64,000 bases of DNA from Strigamia acuminata (lineage: Eukaryota > Arthropoda > Chilopoda > Geophilomorpha > Linotaeniidae), in NCBI GenBank assembly GCA_949358305.1, contig OX442314.1, positions 63,559,369-63,623,368 of the forward strand, written 5' to 3'. A model generated the notes under the pieces. The model did no database searches and was not told the origin of the DNA. It was given only the letters and a program-made list of their open reading frames with translations. The translations under genes were made by a program, and so were the position numbers. Each line of letters begins with the position of its first letter. Positions within the stretch are counted from its first letter, which is position 1. This document shows, piece by piece, positions 46,544 through 60,090 of this stretch.

Positions 46544-47472
46544 TCGCGATAGTGTTGTACATTGTTTATAGTTACTAATTCAATAAATGTCGAGTCAGAG
46601 GAAGACACAACACAAACTCAAACATGATATTTTAAAATTAAAATGATGACATTACAAGTAATAACGTTATGACTAAACTAATCAAAACAAGACATTACTA
46701 GTAGTTGTCACCGAAAGCCTTTAGATCTTGCGATCATCGTCAGTTGTGTGCACAGAGCTATTAATGTCGTTGTTTCAATTCTAAAACTGTAAACCAATTA
46801 CACTAATAATATTGATAACTCGATAACTAATTACATTTCCTACAGATTTTACCTCTAAATGTTTATCTGTATTTCTTCGTTTAAAAAAAAAATTAAAATC
46901 CTTAACAATTTTTTTCCCGTTTAGAGAATCATAATTCAGCAACAACAACAACACAACAAGTCAAGATTTAAAAAAAATTGTTACAAATCTTTCCAACGGG
47001 CAATAAGAAAATCTCAAAAATTGAGAAACATTTTTCAGCCGTCACTCCTAACACATGATTCTTATGCACCTGCTTATCACAATGCAACCGGAGCGAAATA
47101 ATGATGATAAATGTTCCCAAACTCTGGCAAATAATAATGAAACAAAGCAGATATATCACTTATTACAGTACCACAGCTTTTCTTTCTTTCTTTCAACAAA
47201 CTTTGACTCGATGCAATGCAACCTAAGTTGTATAATATTGGCCACAAGCTTACCGAAGAATAAAAGTCCATGTTATTCAATTACCCAGAACCAATCCACA
47301 TGTCCACAATTTATTCACTGCATGTCATGTCTGCACCAAAATCCCCTGTAATACTTGAGCAGGATTAAAAAAAAAACTAGAGGTGCACCAAATACCAAAT
47401 ACTGAATATTTACCGAATATTTACCAGATATTATTTATTTATTTAAATCTTTATTCCCTCGTCTCCTGGACC

Positions 47473-47853
47473 TATACTCTAACCAACTACAAGTTGGTCC
47501 TTTCTCCCATTGGGCGAGCCATTTCACTTGCGTAGTGATACAAAAAATAGACCAAACCACCAGAATTGCACTTGATGTATAGACATTGCAATCAAAAAAA
47601 AAATTCAATAATTGTTTGCTTTCCTGACAAAACAACCAATAAACTAAACAAACATTGAATTAAAAACAGCATAAAACTTAATTTCATAAATAGAAAAAAA
47701 CATTTTATTATAAAATACAAATAAAATTTCATCATTTTAATCATTAGAATAATCCAAAAAATAAAAAAACTACTTTTCCTGATGGCAGTGCAGTACGAGT
47801 AATGAGGCTCGCCCAATGAGAAAAAGGACCAACTTGTAGTTGGTTCGAGCATA
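47473..47853. mobile_element. MITE, family C copy 2 with different termini
   Basis: A 381-bp element with about 47-bp inverted termini: TATACTCTAACCAACTACAA left against TATGCTCGAACCAACTACAA right (opposite strand), then GTTGGTCC..CATTGGGCGAGC on both sides. The core matches the element at 28292 (CCATTTCACT..GTAGTGATAC..AAAAAATAGA, TTTGCTTTCCTGACAAAA, AACTACTTTTCCTG), yet the terminal 20-40 bp differ except for TATACTCTA. Non-coding. Confidence 0.85.
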
Positions 47854-49137
47854 GACGGCCACTAGCAATGCATGTAAGTTAATAATAGAACAAATATTTG
47901 ATTAAAAAATAGTGTCATTTTTTGGCAAATATTCGATGCATCCCAAATATTCCCTAAACAAAAAGAAATATTTTATTAAAGTAAAAGTAATGTCAACTAA
48001 TCGAGCGTTCTCTTTGGCACCACCAATTCAATGGATGCCTAGCAAATACAATAAGATAAAGTGCAAGGTTCAATGGATACCTTCCCTTCAGTACGAGCAG
48101 CGAGGACAAAAGAAAGGGACAATCGCTCGTTTCCATCACGATCACAAGTGAAAACAATCGTCATTCACTCAATGCCTCTGATGCCCATCATCAGCCTCCC
48201 AACATTAATAGAAATTTATCACCTCGCACTGAATATGCAACAGGCAACAACAACAACACCAACAACGATTCAAACTGCATCAACAAACTCGTAAATTGCG
48301 ATGCACAGAGAGAGAGAGCACTTGTGCGTGGTCAGTGGTCACATATCCATCAAAAGGGGGGCGCAGAAATTATGCATTGTGCCTCTAAAGTTATCTATCT
48401 ATCTAGGATCAATTCGGACGAATTCGGGAGAAAAGCGGGTTGAATATTCTATTCACAATCTCATTTACAACTTCAATAAAAGCCGAATAAAAGCAGCGCC
48501 CAGCCAGCGCCCAGCGCCCAGCGCAAAGCGCGGCAGTATAAGATGCAAATAAAAGCCTGCATTCAAACGCAATTAAAAGACCAACATCAAATCCGACGAC
48601 AAAATGAAAATCCCCCTCGTCCCCTCCATTTTCCTCTTTGCAACTACCCGCCACTGCCACGTTATGGCCCACTAAATTACCGGACTAAACCTCGTTTTAT
48701 ATACAAATAATGATGTCATTCGGCGAGTTTCAAATAATTAACGAATGCATTAATGCACTAAAAGGAATTGGATAATGTAAAAAGTAGAGGCAAAGTGAAT
48801 TTATGCACTTGCACTTCCTTTTTTTCCCTTCTTATCTGCACTGTACCAATTTAATCAATTTCAATTAACCAGTCGACAAATTTACTTCAAAAACTTGACT
48901 TTATCGATCATTTCGCGCCGCTTCTCACTGACAAAACGAACCAAACACCCATGCGTTTGACCAATGACGACGTGTTTCTAAAAAAAAAAAGTTTCAAATT
49001 TAAAGTACTTTTCTTGATAGGGGGGATTATCTAACGTCTTATCGATAATTTCACGGGCACGCTTGGTTTACGCTGGCAAAAATGTAAGGGATCAACTGAA
49101 ATCGATAATCCTCCAGCTCTCGCAACTTGTGGTGTTT
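47854..49137. other. Non-coding stretch
   Basis: No recognisable gene. It includes a CAACAA tract near 48244-48266 and tandem AGCGCCC units at about 48495-48525. Confidence 0.6.
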
Positions 49138-49372
49138 GTAGGATTACTTCGCCACACAAATTCATTCTTCCAATGTGAAGCGGTTTCATTTCGTACCGAC
49201 AGAAATCTCGTGACCTTTTTTTTGCGTTCTTGCAAGCGATCAGTTCTACTCAGTAGCATCATCACCGTGCCCGATCTCGTGCCAAACCTCGTGGATATCT
49301 CGTCAAACGTCGCGCACTTCCCGTGGGATCTCGCGCTCGACGAGACGAGACTTTTTCCAACGTGGTGACACC
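49138..49372 (+). repeat. Possible solo LTR plus primer-binding site of a Gypsy-type element
   Basis: A G+C-richer segment beginning TGTAGGATTACTTCG, containing two TCAGT arthropod initiator motifs (about 49230 and 49249), and ending CTTTTTCCAACG, is followed directly by TGGTGACACC (49363-49372). That decamer differs by one base from the tRNA-Trp primer site used by CsRn1-type Gypsy elements. No Gag or Pol follows, and the terminal CA is not perfect, so this is tentative. Confidence 0.25.
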
Positions 49373-52300
49373 TGAAAGCGACATTGTGAGTGTTTTGGAT
49401 CCAAATTAATCTAAATACACCACTAAATAGATCTGACACAGTTGGATAAAAGCACTAAAAACCTTTTATTCCATGAAAGGAAAGCAATGTGTGCTTAATC
49501 GCAATCTTACACATAAAGAGTGCTCTGGTGAGCAAATAAAATAACGTAAACAAATAAACTACGGAATGCTGATACGGACAACACATATATAACACATTGG
49601 ATACATCAAATATAATAATTACATGAATGAAACTGTTCCAACAGACATCGACATTTGTTTTACTAGATACCAGAAAATTGTACGGAAAATCGAGATTTCC
49701 TTTGAAACGTTGCTACGATAATTTTGTTTTCTCTCCTAAAATGACTTATACAACAATGTACAATGATAAAATGCGATGCATATTAATAACGAGGCATCCT
49801 GCGAACCGATCAATTTCTGCATAAACTAAAAACTCAAATTATACGATGTTGTTACCGTATTCGATTAAAAAGAGCTCGAGAAAAATAATAGCAAAATAAT
49901 GTCAAAAATTCTAATTTCCAACCAACTCACCTTCACCCCTAATTAACATCCCAACTGTGCTCTCACGTAAACTTGCGCACCATTTTAATTTCGCAATGAT
50001 AATCAACACCAAAACTGTTCCAGGTCTCTAATTCACTCCATTCACCGCCGTGTGTGCTCATAACACAACGCACTACAGTATTTTTTATATTTTTTTATTC
50101 TTTTCACAATTTTTTTTTCTCATCCCCTGCTGCTTTTAATGGAATTTACCAGCGCCTCCTTCGATGTTATCAGCTCCCATGGGCGCCAGACACACATTTA
50201 TCGAAACGCAGGAGAGAAGCAACTCAACCTTAAAGAAACAACTACCACGTGTAATGCCTCTTTAATGGAACCCACCAATTACCAATTAGATATCTTTTCT
50301 TGACTGGCAAACAAAAAGTTGCTGCTTTTTACACATCGTTCCAACAATCACCCAGCCAGCGTTAGAAAAATATCAAAGTTCATGTGTTGCGCCCAAATTA
50401 AAGAGAGAGAGAGAGAGAGAGAGAGTGTTAGTCCCTTTTCCTCCCTCCTTCACTCTTCACCCAAAACTCGTGTTATAAAATTCCATTACACTTCAGCTGG
50501 AAAAGTATAATCACAAAGGCTCGGCCCGTTACTCGCCAACCAAAAAAGCTTCGATTTTCTTTATTCTTAGATTTTTTTGTGTGTGTTGTGCTTATGGCCA
50601 CTTCTTTGACTCGATTTTTTTTATTTCTTAGTTTTTCTAAGCGTATATTTCTATTTTTTTTTACATCCCAAAAAAAATGTGTTACAAAAAATTCAAACTT
50701 TAAAGCACTGTTTTTGGTTTTGTATTTCGCAGGTTTTCTGTTTTTGTTGACAGTAAAAACAGCCATAAACCATCATCAGAAACTGCAAAAACAGAAACCA
50801 CGACTAGAATGGTTTTCAATCTTACAACCAAATTCAAAATGGCTGCCACACAAGTTAGATCACAAGTTAGACCATCAAAAATTGATCGAAAGCAGAATCG
50901 TGTTGAAACAAGTGGGGCCATAATCATGGGGTGAAAATGAAGAAATATTCATTTTCATTTATTTGTAAAAGCCAACCAACAGCAGTACTTTGTTGTCAAA
51001 TTATTGCTTCGAACGGAAACCATTGTGGTGCAGATGCCATAAGTTAGTCATTATTAAATCTAATACTAATTGCGCTGAATTGCAGTCGGCTTTAAAGTTA
51101 GCCAGCTGGGCTGTGCATCAAATTATAAAATGCACGCTAGCTTAAGCTTCGTACGGTCTGCTAGGGGAATCCCCGACCAAATCGCCATGACAACTGCGTC
51201 AACTGTAAACCATAATAGCCAACGCGTTAAATTAAAGCTCAACGCGCCACACTCGATCAATGAAATTTTTTCTTAACTCGCCATCAACACAACACTAGTA
51301 TTTCCTCGCGTGTTTACATGTGCGCACAAAGGAATGTGCAGTTGCAATCTGGCATCAAGATTCCGCGCGCAGACTGCCAGTAACTGCAAAAACAAAAACC
51401 CATTCGCCGGCCGAATGCACAATTCCTTTTTTTGTTCCTCGTAATCATTTGGCTGCATTAAAGTAATGTAAATAGGCATTTTATATATATTTTTTATTTT
51501 CTTTTGATAGAAAGGATAGGGCCGTGAAATGAAAGAGACGAGGCGATTCCAAGTGGTAAAAAGATAAAAGGGAATAAAGTGGTGTTTAAAAACACACACA
51601 CAAAAACTCATCATTTGGGCAGGGCCCTTAAATATAGGTCTGACAAATCCGTGGAAATAAAAAAGAAGTATATTTATATCTTTCCTATCGCAAACCATGC
51701 AATTGTCCAGTTGGGATCGCTCTGTCGTTTCTCACCTCAAACTCTTCAATGTCACGTGTGCCTTAAGCCATGAAATGTCTTCAAAGTACAGGTTTTAGCA
51801 CGGACTGATTTTTTTCTGCTGACAGCAGCTGTTGCAAAAGACGGGGTGATAACGCGAGTTAATGACAATGGTTAGGTTCCTTTTCATATCAAAGGGAAGC
51901 AATTTCTTTTTTTATTTTATTAGTTTTTTTTATTATTCCTCAGGTCGTAGAACAAAAGACACTAACGTCAGCTTTATTCAAATTTTAATCCGACGAGATT
52001 AAAACGAGTCGCTCTCTGCTTATGGCTACATGGGTGTTTCCATAACCGCTTACAAAAAACTTTCTTTCTCCAAACCACCTTGTTTTTTTTTTGCACTTTT
52101 ACATTTTTACAGATTAACCAAATTCTCTTTGCATTGTGTTAGCAAAGTAATTAACTATGGCACAAGACGTCGTTCCTTTCTCATCAAATTGCGTTCAAGA
52201 TGCGCACATGTCGATCACTGGTGTTAAGTTATACAATTGGAAATTTCTGTCTATCTCTAATTTTCCAATGACCTTGACGGAACATCCCAAGGTCAAATTT

Positions 52301-55102
52301 TGGGTCACCGAAAAATTGCCCCACCCAATTTTAATACTTTACTAAATATTTCTGAAAGTGCTAACAGTGCATCTAATCCAATGATGGTAGAGTTACAGAC
52401 TTTTTTACCATCCTGTATACAATACAACTATCTTCGATTCTTTTCATTGATTTTCATCTCGCAATTATTTTTTTAAATTTTTTTAAATTAAAAAAATTGT
52501 TTTTCTTTAACGAATCAGAGAAAATCGATTTTTTTTTCTATTTCCACAGTAATATTTGACGGCCCTGCTATCGTTAATAATTAATCGCATCGTATACTTT
52601 TAACGTCAATATTTTTTGTTGCTTCAACGAAAATAGCAGGTTGGTTATCGTGCTCCTTTTTTACCGAATTCGATTAAAAAACGTCTAAATATTTTATTTG
52701 CAAATCTCCCGTGTTAGTTCTCTCAACTAAAACAGTTCAACCGTGCGCCTTTAAAAACTTGCGAGTTTAGCAATTAAATGGCGAAAAATCATACAAAAAT
52801 GCAAATCCCGAGACATTTTTCTCATCTCTGCCTTCATTCTTTTCTTCACGGTGAGCATCGATCACTAACTTTTCCTCAAAAATGAAAAAAGTAATAATCT
52901 AAATATTACACAACCCCAACGATTCCAGAAAAAACACTCATTAAAAAATAAATTTACCAAATTTGCATAAAACTCTAATTACCTAAAAACAACATTAAAT
53001 ATTAAACCTAATTTAAACGCACTAATTTCATAAAGTTGTACATTTTTTTGGAAAACAAAAAATTCCTTTCAAATTCGAATGCAAAACCACATTAAACTTT
53101 ACCTCCGTGAATAATTGAATCAAACAAACACAGATACACAAAGAAAGCAAAACAAAACAGAAGCAACCATGAAACAACTGATGAATACTTAATAAACCAA
53201 TTCAAATCACACCTAAGGCCAACAAACGTGTCCAGAATTTAAAAAAAAAGTAAAAAAAAAATTAAAAAACAAAAAAAGAATGTAATGCAGGATCCCCCTT
53301 ACCCTTACCTTCATATCTGTGACAGCACTTCCTTATCTACTCCCTTAAACCAACACTCCACATACCACTTATTGCCACTAAATCCACGCCTCACAAAACC
53401 CCACCCTAACCCAACAACTTGCCACCTCATTCAGACCCACAAACAGGAACAAAAGGACACAAAGAAAATGGCATTTGCCACATGAAAAGATTTGCTGATA
53501 ATAAGGGAAAGAGAGGCCGAATGCCAAAAATGGTGACAATAAATGTAGACGATGAAACCGCCATGAAAAAAAGCAAAAAACCAGAGATATAGAAAAAGGA
53601 AAGGAAAGAAAAGAAAAAAAAATAAATAAAAAGATAATAAATAAATAAGTAAAAGAGAGGAAAATAATTTTTTTTTCGGCTCCAGAAATTGGTCCTGCTG
53701 AGCAAGTAGCTGCACTAGTGGCGAGAGAAGAGACGAAATTGCACTTTATGTGTATTGTGTTCAACTAATTGACAATGTGGTTGAGATAAAAATGTTTTCA
53801 TCATTGTTATGAACTTGCTCCAATTTAAAAGGGTTGTACGCACCAGAATAAAATTACGAAAAAAATAATTTCTGATTCAAATAATTTATTTATTTATTTT
53901 TTACATTTACATGACTTTTCCACCGAACAGGCGAGGTCTGATTTCTAGTATTTCGTCGTCTCAATTTACTGCGGTGGCAAATTTGTTTTTGCTGTATTTA
54001 TCCAATCGCAGCTTGAAACTTGATGTTTACAAACATTTTTTTTTTACTGTAAACATTTGTGTACAATATTTGTGTACAATATTTACAAAGTTAAGAAATA
54101 ACAATAAAATTTCAATTTAAAAAAAAAAAAATTTCCTCACACTTGCAAACTTTTTGCAATTTAATTACCTACTTTTAAAACTGGATTTCTTTGAATTAGA
54201 ATTTTTTCAAACTAAAAACATGATTTAAAAAAGAGTGATTTGGCCAGCAAAATTGGCTCAAGCCCTAGTTTTTTTTGTCAGCTTCCCAAACATATCAACT
54301 TACCGTACTTCCAAAAAAAAATTCAAATTTTTAATAGTTCAGTAGCGGGAAATACCATCATTTCTTGAAAAGTGGTGAAAATTTCATGCAAAGCAAACAA
54401 AGAACAAAATCTCAGAAATATTTGCATGATTAAAACTTCGTTGAAGACTTCTAATCTTTTGGGGAAAACTCCTGAACAACATCCCTGAGTTCTGATCCAC
54501 TTCAGTATAAAACGACATATCATGTATTTTCTATTAGTTTGAGCAATAAGTTGTTTGTACGGCTTAAATTATTAATGGCATACTTTTTGTTATGTTGGAT
54601 CATCAAGGTATCTTGCTGTTAAGGTAATAGCCTTTTTATTACGTGTTTGCCGTGTTCATTTTACATTTTTAGGTATTGTGACGAGTTGTGTTTGTGGCCA
54701 CAGTGACCACGTTGACAAACCTAAGCATTAAAACAAATACCCTAAAGTAAACTACTCCGTATTTGCTTTGTGAGTAGACTAAATTACCTTCATGTTGTAT
54801 CAATATACTGCATTTAACAGATAAAACAATTTTGGGCTCCGCTTTGTTTTCTAAGAGCTTAGGCTTTAAAATATAGAAAGCAATAGCAATGTATTAGGTG
54901 ACTTGACTGCTGACTGTAAACAAAACATGCCATTTGTGCATATTTTCTCCACAATATTCTCCTTCAAAGAGAAGGGAGGGAGGAAAAGAATTCCACTAAT
55001 GTCAACCCAAAATTGCAACTCTCCAAACACAAAATGAAGAAAAAAACTAAAGAAAAAAACAAATAAACGCTATTATGTGAACATTTTAAGTTTGTTATAC
55101 AT
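49373..55102. other. Non-coding stretch
   Basis: No recognisable gene. It includes a (GA)n tract at 50402-50425 and A-rich runs near 53240-53280 and 53575-53640. Three overlapping minus-strand frames at 53378-53764 are Phe/Leu-rich products of an A-rich tract. Confidence 0.6.
50402..50425 (+). repeat. (AG)n microsatellite
   Basis: Twelve AG units without interruption. Confidence 0.95.
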
Positions 55103-55285
55103 ATATTTATTTATTTATTAATGTGACTCCTAAGGAGTAAAGGTTACAGGGAAATTAGACATTCAAAATTTGTTCGTTAAGAATAAAGGAGTGGAGGCGT
55201 CTGTGAAGGTGCCTGCAGTGGGAGATGCACTTTGAGGATGAGCAGTCAAAGATGGTGGATCGTAAGTCGTTCCACGTCATTGACT
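55103..55285 (-). mobile_element. LINE 3' tail (5'-truncated)
   Basis: On the minus strand a short frame reads TWNDLRSTIFDCSSSKCISH..LHRRLHSFILNEQ, resembling the W(N)xLP..I...S....LK..L C-terminal end of Jockey/CR1-type reverse transcriptase ORFs. A short 3' untranslated segment follows (ACTCCTTAGGAGTCACATTA), ending in AATAAATAAATAAATA repeats. Extreme 5' truncation is usual for LINE copies. It differs in sequence from the LINE at 32-34 kb, so it is another family. Confidence 0.5.
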
Positions 55286-58200
55286 AAGTATGATGTTTAA
55301 TAAGTAAAGTATTCTTATTAAATAAATGTTTCCAATGCAGGACCTTTCAGATAATATACCAGTATATCAGAAAGTTCATGGTCTTTACTCCAGCCTCTAA
55401 AGTTCCGATTGAAAAAGCCGGATCAGCTCTGACTCTGAAAAGTTGAGACTTGAAAATTACCAAGGCGGCCAAAAACGGGACGAATTTTCTAATTCTTTCT
55501 CACATGTGCATATGACTAACCACTAAAAAAACAGCTCTTGTTTCTCTTGTGTCTCTCTCTCACTGCTAGAGATATGTATCTTGGGTTTCAGTTTCAAATC
55601 CTATGGATGCTCATTCTCTTTATTCTGTGTCGTATGTCTTCTTCAGTAATTGCTTAATTAAATTCAATGTTTTTTTTGAATTTTTTAAACACAGCACAGC
55701 ATGTTCTACATAACCTTCTCGCTAATTTGTTGGTGACAAATGCAACTTGAATTTTCTAATTCAAATATTTTACCAGTGTTCCATTTGCTTCTTCTCTAGT
55801 GTTCAATGTCCATGCAAAACTAATTCTTCCTCTTGCCAATGTTTATCTCTACATTTCAATTGATAATATTTTCCTTCCTGGAGTCAACTAGTGAATACAC
55901 AATGAATTCAGTTTTTTCTCTCACAAATTCAGCACATCTCTTCTATTAGAAGTCATATTTCTTCTATTGGAAGTCATATTTCATCAATTGGAAATCATAT
56001 TTCTTCTATTGGACTTCTTGCTTTTATTTAAGGTGTTGATTTCTGTACTTCTGTAGGGGCCCCCAAAACTTACGGACCCCAGCTTTCCATTATTTTGACA
56101 GTGATTAATTTTTTCACTCAAAAATGTGCATTTTTCCACATGAAGAAGCCCAATTTTTCACTTAAAGACACCTAAAAATTAAATCTTTGCCACTAAAATG
56201 TGTTTCTTGTAATTGATTCGTCGTTAGAATTTATACCGGTGCCCAAATTTTGGATAAAAATATTGAAATAAAATCATTAAGCGTGAATTCTTTTGAGTTT
56301 ACCGCAGACAAATGAGAAACTCAGGCTCGCACTCACTACAGTAGTTCTACAATCAATAATGCATAAAAGTTATTCATATTAAAACCAAAACTTTACAAAG
56401 CAATTAATCCACTTAGTAAATGCCAGCTTTAGCACCTATTCTTATTCCCTTGACAACTAAAACCAAATGCAACATTTTGACCACGTTCTCACTAATCAAT
56501 TAAATTAGATATTATTTAAAAATTCAAAAAACCAATTAAATGTGCAGTTAAGCTTGAAATGAACACTTCATACAGACTCAACAAAAATGATAACAATTAT
56601 AAAAATTACAAATATTACAACATATTTAAGCTGGAATAAAGAATGGACAAAAAAAAATACTTCGTAATTTTTTTCATTTTTCTATTTCTATTTCTATTGT
56701 TATTCTGACTCATTGAAGATGTTCAACTTTTTCTTGACTCGAGTTACTGTAGTCTATCTCTGTTTGGTTTCAAATTAAGGAAACGGTGAAAAGTCTTAAC
56801 TCTCTTCTCGTTTGCCCCGGTCGATCATCACTTGTCTTTGTTGTCGAGCTAGAAATCAACCGTTGTGATTTTTCTTCTGTTCTGTTTTGTTTTGATTTGT
56901 GCCGGCAGTGCCTTTTCAAGCTTCTTTTGTTTCCCTTTTTTTCCTTTGCGCTTCTTGTTTCATTAGTTATCCTTGAGGCAACTATTTGACTTCTTTCGAT
57001 TAAAGATCAAGTGTGCGAGTATTTTTCAATGTGTATCTACAAGATTAAAAATACATACTGCACTCAAACCTTTTGGAGTTTGGAGTCAAGTGTGTCTATG
57101 ACCAATCTATGACCATCTATGACCAATCTACGACCAAATTACTGCTGGCGCCATTTTGACAAGCAAATTTGGATATGTTGCGACAAAAATTAATGCAACT
57201 GGTTCCATTTTTTCCTTGATTTATGCACCAAATTACCTCACCCAGATATCAAATTCATGGAAATGTAGTAACATGTACGAATTAAAAGGATTTTTTAATT
57301 AAAAAGTTTCTCTTTATTTGAGGACCACCTGATCTTCGCCTCCTCAAAAACGCATCAGACAAAAGTAAAGCAACTCCAAGAAAAACACCAAAAAAGGAGA
57401 GAAAGCAAAATTTATTCATTTCAATGGTTATTGTAAGATAAAATAACCAATATTTTGTGGCAAAACGTTTTTCCAATAAACTGCTTTGCTGACATCTGCT
57501 GGATCTAAACATTAGCTTAATAATCAGTCAAATTGCTCACATAAGAATGAATCAAATTATGTTCTACAAACTTGACATTTTTGCTTAGCTTTTCAATCAA
57601 GTTTGCCCATTTACAGTCTCATACATATTTCAAGTCGTTAGAATCCAGAGATTGAGTGGATCAATTCAAAACATCCATTTGGTGGTTTGACAAAAAACTC
57701 ATTCATGATTTTAAATGTGTTTTCGATTGTTTTTCATTGAAAAATTGACTTGTCCTAACATCATCTAACATATTTTGAAACACTAAGAAATCCATATTCG
57801 AGGCAAATGACATTCATAACTGCTGGAAGAACATCCCGAAATCTTTCATCATGCATACAGTTGCGACAATGTAATGTGTAGTGTTTTCTGCTGATGGTTT
57901 TCATGATGGTGTCATTGTTGGTGATGGGTGACAAGAGTGAATTTATTACAAAATAAGTGGCGCTGTAGTAGCAGCGTCACAATATAAAACAATGGTCAAG
58001 AGTGACCAATGGAGTGCGAGACACTCCATAATGCTCATTCATTTCCATCAGACGCCATCAAATTAAAGTTCGATTTTTCAGGCAAAACAATTAATTTCAA
58101 TTACAAAATGACTACTTGAAATCAGCTCTTGCTAATTCGACTAATTCTGGAAGTCCGGAAAACAATTTAGCATCACTCGGGCAATCTTGTACTTAATATG

Positions 58201-59931
58201 GGAACCGATCATCTAACGTTTTAACTTTTGCAGCTAACTTTCTGCAATCAGCAAGAGCCAATGCTTAAAGCCTTCAACTTTTTTGCTATAGTAATCATCC
58301 TTCTCAAGTAAAACGTAAAAGTCCCAATGTACATCTGTATGTCACACTTGAATTCGATTGCCTCTCGGCAATAACCTGACTGTCAAGTGCCAAGACAAGA
58401 TCCAATCCAAGTGTTGGAAAAGCCTATATGCTACAATGTATGAACTCGGTCGAATAAAACAGAACGTTACATCATTGTTCAAAAGTAAAATAATCTTGTC
58501 TAGCAGTACAAACCCAAAATGACGTCAGTCTGTGGACAATGCCAACAATGAGTTAAGTTATCATATTGCAGCAACAGATGGTGTGCGCATCACGTTTGTT
58601 CAAGACAACATTGTTGACAGAAAAATGGCCTAGATTGAAAGTACTGTCCTAGATTTGAACAATGCGATTCAAACACTGCAATGAATAAAGTTTATTTATG
58701 TGTTTGAATCACATTGTTTATTCAATAAACATTGTAATTGAAATATTTCACCAACATTAGATGGAAATAATTCAATAAAAGAACAGAATAATTACCAAGA
58801 GCAACAATCCACGCATAAAAAGTGGCTAATTTTATAAAAACTCAAGAGTAAGATTAAACACATTCCGGTATTTCCAAGTTGGATTCGAGGAAGAAATTAA
58901 ATTTCCCAAATTGATGGCCACATTAATTTTGCTGTTTACGCAAACAATTCTATTAATCAAGTTTACACGTGTTTTAGAAAAGCTGATGTTCCCATTTGGT
59001 AATTTCTTTAAAACAGTACTCCCAACTTTGCACTTAATAAAAATTTGAAACGCCAACGTCACATGAGATAAATTCCTTCCATTATGCTTGCTTGCAAAGT
59101 GACATCAGGTACCACTATAAAACTTGCCATAAATACAAGTAATAATTCAGAAGCCGAAAACTAGCAGCAAACTGCAGACATTTTAAAAAGTTTGTCTTTA
59201 ATTTTTTAGTAACTGTTTCCAATGAACCAACACAAACACACAGACTAGAGTTCGCTCACTTCTTTAAACAGACGACAGTTTAAAATAAAATGTGCACTTT
59301 TAAAACTTTCTTCATTTGATTATCTGGAAGAGCTTTTAGGACGTTTTAATTATTAAACACTTTTTTACCATTAATCCTAGTGGCGTCTTTTTATCCACCG
59401 ATAGGACTTGGCAAAGTGATGTGCAACTAAAGCTGCAATAAATATTCACAAAATACTGTTTACTTTTGGATAATTAATGGCACCCCTTGCTTGCTGCAAT
59501 GTAACCAAATTCTAATTGTTTTCCTTTTGCTTTGAAAAGTTTTTCTAATGGATTTTTTTAAACATTTATTTATACAGGACAAATACCGGGATCAAATGGT
59601 AAATATACATGAGAACTAAAACTAGTCTTTGCATCTATCTTTCATCAACTCACAAAATGTGGATAAATGTTGCATTTCATCATTCCGTACAGAACGGCTG
59701 AAGTTTAAGTTTATAAAATAAAAATAGACTACTGACAAAAATAAAATCACCTTACTAAATTCTTGATGCAACAAGGATTTCAAGACATCGTAAATGTGAA
59801 TGTGAATTTTAACCCTAGGGAAACAAAAAGCACGTGTTATTGTTATGCAATGTGTACTGTGGTTATTATTACAAAACAAATAAGACTGTTCTTTTTGTGT
59901 TCAATCTGGCTGACTCTATTCCATCAACAAG
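55286..59931. other. Non-coding stretch
   Basis: No recognisable gene. It includes the 21-bp tandem repeat at 55.9 kb and a tandem CTATGACCAAT cluster at about 57096-57138. The sequence just before 59929 should hold the left LTR of the Copia element, whose start (perhaps TGTGAATG at 59795) is not resolved. Confidence 0.55.
55939..56020 (+). repeat. 21-bp tandem repeat, about 3.8 copies
   Basis: Units of CTTCTATTGGAAGTCATATTT with a few substitutions, the last copy diverging after CTTCTATTGGA. Confidence 0.85.
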
Positions 59932-59956
59932 TGGTAGCAGAAGGATGGTTTACGAG
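59932..59956 (+). promoter_or_regulatory. Primer-binding site for initiator tRNA-Met (Copia element)
   Basis: TGGTAGCAGAAGGATGGTTT is the complement of the 3' end of initiator tRNA-Met with one inserted A, and the match continues after another inserted A as CGA. It follows ..CATCAACA, a plausible LTR end, and precedes the Gag region. This shows full 3'-end priming, unlike the internal half-tRNA priming of Drosophila copia. Confidence 0.7.
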
Positions 59957-60090
59957 CGGTTGAAGTCAAAGTGAAAGCGCAAGTTATCATTCGTATCAGT
60001 TAAGAAAGATGTCGTAAAGTAATAAGCCTAATCAGAGTTTTTTGTTGCAAATTATACGATTTTGTGGATTGTTGAAGTTTTTGGCAACAG

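Larger units (their letters stand above)
43694..47472. other. Mostly non-coding stretch
   Basis: It contains a (TAAA)n microsatellite and one unexplained open frame (both listed next). Otherwise nothing recognisable; a plus-strand frame at 45334-45585 has ordinary composition but no domain. Confidence 0.5.

Noticed and set aside
53378-53764. Three overlapping hydrophobic minus-strand frames resembling membrane proteins
   Set aside because: They are read from an A-rich tract in all three frames at once; the Phe/Leu content is a composition effect.
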